Source of the DNA: CBDHDN01 sp965261585
Lineage (GTDB): Bacteria; Pseudomonadota; Alphaproteobacteria; UBA6615
Reading direction: 5' to 3'
NCBI GenBank assembly: GCA_965261585.1
Contig: CBDHDN010000002.1
Location: forward strand, 1-43,327
Length of the DNA stretch: 43,327 nucleotides
The notes beneath the pieces were generated by a model. That model had not been told where the DNA came from and searched no databases. It saw only the letters and a list, made by a program, of their open reading frames with translations. Below, in pieces: positions 39,588-43,327 of the stretch. Made by a program: the position numbers and the translations under genes. Each line of letters opens with the position of its first letter. The stretch's first letter is position 1.

Positions 39588-41093
39588 TTAGGACCGGTCC
39601 TCCGGCGCTCTGCTGGGATCGGCCAGGTCGGAGAAGCGGGTGAATTCGCCGGTGAAGTGCAGGTTCACCGTGCCGATCGGCCCGTGGCGCTGCTTCGCGG
39701 TGATGACCTCCGCCTTGTTGCGGCATTCGGCCAACAGCTTCTCGTGCCGCTCCTGGCGCTCCAGGAACTTGTCGTCGCTCTCGCTGTCACGCTGGGTCGG
39801 CTTGTCGCGCTCGCGGTAGTACTCCTCGCGATAGAGGAACATGACGACGTCGGCGTCCTGTTCGATCGAGCCCGATTCGCGCAGGTCCGAGAGCTGCGGC
39901 CGCTTGTCGTCGCGCTGCTCGACGGCGCGCGACAGCTGGCTCAGCGCCAGCACCGGCACGTCGAGCTCTTTGGCGACGCCCTTGAGGCCACGGGTGATCT
40001 CCGAGACCTCCTGCACGCGGTTCTCGTTGCGGCTGCGCATCGAGCCCTGCATCAGCTGCAAGTAGTCGACGATGATCAGGCCGAGCCCGCGCTGGCGCTT
40101 GAGCCGCCGCGCTCGGGTTCGCAGCGCCGCGACGGTCAGGGCCGGCGTATCGTCGATGAACAGCGGCAGCGTGTGGAGCGCCTGGCTGACCGCGAAGATG
40201 CGGTTGTATTCCTCTTCCCTGATGTCGCCGCGCCGGATCGCGTCGGAACGCACGTTCACCTGCTCGGAAATGATGCGGGTCGCCAGCTGGTCGGCCGACA
40301 TCTCGAGGGAAAAGAAGGCGACGTGCTCCTGCTGGTCCACGTCCGGGCGTCGCGAACAGGCGGCGTGGTAGGCGATGTTCGTCGCGAACGCCGTCTTGCC
40401 CATGGCCGGCCGGGCGGCGACGATCAACAAGTCGGACTTGTGCAAGCCGCCCAGCAGACGGTCGATGTCGGTGAAGCCCGTCGGTACGCCGACCAGGTGG
40501 CTGTCGCGCTTGTAGGCGGCTTCGGCCATCTCGATCGCGCTGACCAGCGCCACCTTGAACTCGCGCAACCCGCCCTCGATCTGGCCCTGCTCGGCCAGGC
40601 TGAACAGCTGCTCCTCGGCCAGCTCGATCTGGTCGGTCGCCGTCGTCTCCAGATCGTGCTCGAAGGCGTTGTTGACGACAGTGGTGCCGACGTCGATCAG
40701 CTCGCGCCTGAGGAAGCAGTCGTAGACCTCGCGGCCCAGATCCTGGGCATTCTGGATCGTGATCACCGAGTTGGCCAAGCGCGCCAGGTACTGCGACCCG
40801 CCATGTTCACTCAGCGACTCGGCCTGGCCCAGATAGTTGCGCAATGTCACCGGGTCGGCCAGCTGGCCGCGCTCGATCAGGGTCGCGCAAGCGGCGAAGA
40901 TCTCGCCGTGCAGCGCATCCGCGAAATGCTCGGGCCGCAGATAGTCCTGGACCCGCTCATAGGCCTTGTTGTTGACCAACAGCGCGCCCAACAGCGCCAT
41001 CTCCGCCTCGTAATTGTGCGGCGGGGTGCGGGCCGGCGGCAACTCGTCGTTGGGCCGCAGCGCGGTGACGGCGGAGGTCTCGGTCGGAGCCAT
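39588..41093 (-). CDS. dnaB: Replicative DNA helicase DnaB
   Basis: A 501-residue hexameric 5'-3' helicase. The N-terminal domain (residues 25-130) begins PPHNYEAEMALLGALLVNNK. The RecA-like C-terminal domain has Walker A VAARPAMGKTAFATNIAYHA, GGL-type GFTDIDRLLGGLHKSDL, Walker B LIIVDYLQLMQG, and KELDVPVLALSQLSRAVEQR with the terminal KQRHGPIGTVNLHF (arginine-finger region). ATG 41093 was preferred over GTG 41105. No extra inserts or inteins are seen. It lies 178 bases downstream of the cfa gene. Confidence 0.96.
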   Translation of the reverse strand: MAPTETSAVTALRPNDELPPARTPPHNYEAEMALLGALLVNNKAYERVQDYLRPEHFADALHGEIFAACATLIERGQLADPVTLRNYLGQAESLSEHGGSQYLARLANSVITIQNAQDLGREVYDCFLRRELIDVGTTVVNNAFEHDLETTATDQIELAEEQLFSLAEQGQIEGGLREFKVALVSAIEMAEAAYKRDSHLVGVPTGFTDIDRLLGGLHKSDLLIVAARPAMGKTAFATNIAYHAACSRRPDVDQQEHVAFFSLEMSADQLATRIISEQVNVRSDAIRRGDIREEEYNRIFAVSQALHTLPLFIDDTPALTVAALRTRARRLKRQRGLGLIIVDYLQLMQGSMRSRNENRVQEVSEITRGLKGVAKELDVPVLALSQLSRAVEQRDDKRPQLSDLRESGSIEQDADVVMFLYREEYYRERDKPTQRDSESDDKFLERQERHEKLLAECRNKAEVITAKQRHGPIGTVNLHFTGEFTRFSDLADPSRAPEDRS

Positions 41094-41271
41094 GGAGGCG
41101 CACACTACTCTGCCAGAGTCATACGATCTCGCCCCGCAAGACGTGAGTAGGCTGAATCACGGGGACAACGCGCCAGCCGCGCCCCTGACTACGCGCGACG
41201 AGCGCGCCAGCGCAAGTCTGTTATCGAACCATGGCGATGCCAGGGCAGGTGGCTTGGCCCGAGCGGCTGGC

Positions 41272-42510
41272 TTACTCCGCCGCGGCCTGCTCGTGAGCCT
41301 GGTCGATGAGGGCGCGGTCCCAGTCGGTGATGTAGTCGCGGGTCAGCGGCACGGCGTCCTGGTGCTTGGCCAGCTGCATCTGGAAGACCATCTGGCCGAG
41401 GTGCCGGAACGAGACCTCGCAGCCGACTAGATAGAACTCCCACATCCGGCAGAACCGCTCGTCATAGAGGGCCCTGGCCTCGTCGCGCCGGGCGGCGAAA
41501 CGCTCATGCCAATGATGCAGGGTGTGGGCATAGTGCAGGCGAAGGATCTCGATGTCGGTCATCCACAGGCCGACCTTCTCGACCGCCTTGATCGCCTCCG
41601 ACAGCGCCGGCGTATAGCCGCCTGGGAAAATATACTTGCGCAGCCACGCGTTGGTCGTGCCGGGCGGCTCCATGCGGCCGATCGAGTGCAACAGCATGAC
41701 GCCGTCGTCGGCCAGCAGGTCCTTCGCCTTGGCGAAGAACTCCTGGTAGTGGCCGGCGCCGACATGCTCGAACATGCCGACCGAGACGATACGGTCGTAG
41801 GTGCCCTGTTCCTCGCGATAGTCGCGCAGATGGAACTGGACGCGGTCGGCCAGCCCGGCCTCCTCGGCGCGCCGCTGGCTGACTTTCTGCTGTTCGACGG
41901 ACAGCGTGACGCCGGTCACCCGGGCGCCGCACGCGCGCGCCAGATGCAGCCCCAGGCCGCCCCAGCCCGAGCCGATGTCGAGCACCCGCAGGTTCGGCCG
42001 GTCGAGCAGCAGCTTGCCGGCCAAGTGGTGGCGTTTCTGCGCCTGTGCGGTCTCCAGGCTGTCGTCCGGCGCCCGAAAATAGCCACAGGAATACTGCCGG
42101 TCGTCGTCGAGGAACATGTCGTAGAGGTCGTCCGACAGGTCGTAGTGATGGGCGACGTTGCGCTGGGCCTTGCCGATCGGGTTGTAGCTCAGCAGCCGCC
42201 GTGCCGTCATCGCGACCGCGCGGCCGGCCCGCTGCAGCAGGTGGTTGTCGATGCCGGCCAGATTGATCGCGCCGACGTCCAGCAGGTCATGCAGCGTGCC
42301 GTCCTCGATCGTCAGCGTTCCATCCACGAAGGCCTCGCCCAAGGCGAGCCGCGGATTCAGCAGCAGCCGTCTGTGCAGCCGCCGGTCGTGCAGGCGGATC
42401 GCCGCCGCCGGGGCACCGCCGGTGCCGAAGCGCCACTTCTTGCCGTTGGCGTCGATCACCACCAACGTTCCCGTGCGTATTGTCGCCGCCAAGAACCGCG
42501 CCAATAGCAT
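41272..42510 (-). CDS. Cyclopropane-fatty-acyl-phospholipid synthase
   Basis: A 412-residue SAM-dependent enzyme that adds a methylene bridge to unsaturated acyl chains of membrane phospholipids. The N-terminal part (1-110) is a lipid-binding region: LGEAFVDGTLTIEDGTLHDL. The core has AHHYDLSDDLYDMFLDDDRQ and YSCGYF. The SAM site is VLDIGSGWGGLGLHLARACG, then VTLSVEQQKVSQRRAEEAGL. EHVGAGHYQEFFAKAKDLL and YIFPGGYTPAL complete the family set. ATG 42510 with CGGAG nine bases upstream was chosen; GTG 42546 is an alternative. The family is frequently involved in stress and stationary-phase membrane adaptation. Confidence 0.93.
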   Translation of the reverse strand: MLLARFLAATIRTGTLVVIDANGKKWRFGTGGAPAAAIRLHDRRLHRRLLLNPRLALGEAFVDGTLTIEDGTLHDLLDVGAINLAGIDNHLLQRAGRAVAMTARRLLSYNPIGKAQRNVAHHYDLSDDLYDMFLDDDRQYSCGYFRAPDDSLETAQAQKRHHLAGKLLLDRPNLRVLDIGSGWGGLGLHLARACGARVTGVTLSVEQQKVSQRRAEEAGLADRVQFHLRDYREEQGTYDRIVSVGMFEHVGAGHYQEFFAKAKDLLADDGVMLLHSIGRMEPPGTTNAWLRKYIFPGGYTPALSEAIKAVEKVGLWMTDIEILRLHYAHTLHHWHERFAARRDEARALYDERFCRMWEFYLVGCEVSFRHLGQMVFQMQLAKHQDAVPLTRDYITDWDRALIDQAHEQAAAE

Positions 42511-42638
42511 GCGTCGGCACTCCGTGTCGTTCGGATCCAGGCGCACCCGAGGGATCCGTTCCCTCGAGCGGCTAATCCTTTACAACACGTTAACAGACTG
42601 GCGGGGGTGGCCGCAAAGCGCCCAGTTTCAAATTTCTG

Positions 42639-43327
42639 CTATTTTTCGGGTTCCGGCGGCGGCGCCGCGGCCGCCTCACCCGCATTGGTATCGGACTCGC
42701 TCGCGGCGGCCTCCTGGGACACCTTTTGCGCGACCTCGTCCTCGACCAGCCCTTCGACCGCCCCAGCCTTCTTGGCCTGATCGTCGGCCAGTGCCAGGGC
42801 CGCTTCGGCCGCCGCCCGCGCCGCTTCGGCGGCATCCTCCTCGTCGGCCAGTTCGGCCTCGGTGATGGCGCCGCCACGCTGCAGCTGCAGGGCCGCCTCG
42901 TCGTCGGTCTTGGCGACGTTGGCGGTTACCACGACGCCCACCTCGGGGTGCAGCGACAACCGGATCGCGTGTAGCCCCAGCGTCTTGATGGCATGGTCGA
43001 GCCGTACCTGGGTGCGGTTGATCGTGAAGCCTGCCTCGCTGACACCGGCGGCAATGTCACGCGCCGTGACCGAACCATAGAGCTGGCCGTTCTCGCCCGC
43101 CTGGCGGAGCACGGTGATCGTCAACCTGTCGAGCTTCTCGGCGACGGACTCGGCCTCGCCGCGTCGTTGCAGGTTCTCGGTCTCCAGCTGGGCGCGCTGC
43201 GTCGCGAAGCGCTCCAAATTGCCCTTGGTGACCCGCATGGCTTTCTTTTGCGGCAGCAGGAAATTGCGCGCGAAGCCGGGCTTGACGGTGACGACGTCGC
43301 CCATCTGCCCGAGATTCTCCACCCGCT
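42639..43327 (-). CDS. rplI: Ribosomal protein L9, 5' end cut by the window
   Basis: The window starts inside the N-terminal RVENLGQMGDVVTVKPGFAR and the L9 signature NFLLPQKKAMRVTKGNLERF. The C-terminal rRNA-binding domain has NGQLYGSVTARDIAAGV and HPEVGVVVTANVAK. Residues beyond about 140 are an Ala/Glu/Asp-rich extension (ELADEEDAAEAARAAAEAAL, ending PPPEPEK) found in alphaproteobacterial L9 proteins and probably flexible. L9 binds 23S rRNA and influences frame maintenance. The start (normally MEVILLERV...) lies beyond 43327. The cfa gene follows 128 bases downstream. Confidence 0.95.
   Translation of the reverse strand, partial: RVENLGQMGDVVTVKPGFARNFLLPQKKAMRVTKGNLERFATQRAQLETENLQRRGEAESVAEKLDRLTITVLRQAGENGQLYGSVTARDIAAGVSEAGFTINRTQVRLDHAIKTLGLHAIRLSLHPEVGVVVTANVAKTDDEAALQLQRGGAITEAELADEEDAAEAARAAAEAALALADDQAKKAGAVEGLVEDEVAQKVSQEAAASESDTNAGEAAAAPPPEPEK

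Noticed and set aside
39657..41150. 497-codon plus-strand frame opposite dnaB
   Set aside because: Shadow of dnaB caused by GC-rich codon structure.

Overview
The window looks like the chromosome of a GC-rich alphaproteobacterium, probably of the Rhodospirillales type. This is inferred from the conserved order rplI / cfa / dnaB / alr / mlaE-mlaF / radA / cvpA / purF / SDR on the minus strand, meeting YfgM-like TPR protein / bamB / der on the plus strand. DUF2794 and a DUF3489-DUF2924-recombinase cassette also point to this class. No taxonomic marker gene is present, so the assignment is an inference.

Region 1-5357 is accessory DNA abutting tRNA-Gln(CUG). From the left it holds a beta-barrel C-terminal fragment, a decayed DDE insertion sequence with 22-bp inverted repeats, a truncated HU gene, a second frameshifted HU gene, and an intact overlapping cassette DUF3489 - DUF2924 - large serine recombinase. 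A 420-base intergenic stretch full of CCTGTT/AACAGG motifs then leads to the 3' end of the tRNA. This looks like one end of an integrated island.

Region 5358-13648 holds ppx/gppA-like and rlmE genes, a small catabolic-looking cluster (two sugar-phosphate-isomerase-like TIM barrels around a type I extradiol-dioxygenase-like protein, one barrel frameshifted), then guaB, an rsmB-like methyltransferase and a GNAT acetyltransferase. Region 13649-22715 holds a flagellin, guaA, a hipB-hipA toxin-antitoxin pair, an orphan HigA-type antitoxin, a Tat-type endonuclease/exonuclease/phosphatase protein, dusA, and a tail-to-tail pair of an amino-sugar kinase and a NamZ-type muramidase that suggests cell-wall sugar recycling.

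Region 22716-27900 is a second mobile zone. It has an internally deleted ISNCY-type element, an inverted pair of short palindromic repeats, a FlaG-like gene, a frameshifted zinc-ribbon gene, DUF2794, and a 2,004-bp IS1-like element. That element has perfect 20-bp inverted repeats and an 8-bp target duplication. Besides a broken transposase it carries a hairpin-rich intergenic region, a coiled-coil/winged-helix cargo gene with its own terminator, and a small antisense cargo gene. This is the most unusual object in the window.

Region 27882-43327 is core genome: a small lipoprotein, a thioredoxin-like protein, the outer-membrane/GTPase set (TPR protein, bamB, der), and the long minus-strand run from a 5'-truncated rplI down to purF and a short-chain dehydrogenase. 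Several genes (isomerase, zinc-ribbon, transposases, HU) carry single-base frameshifts. Some of these could be sequencing errors rather than true decay.
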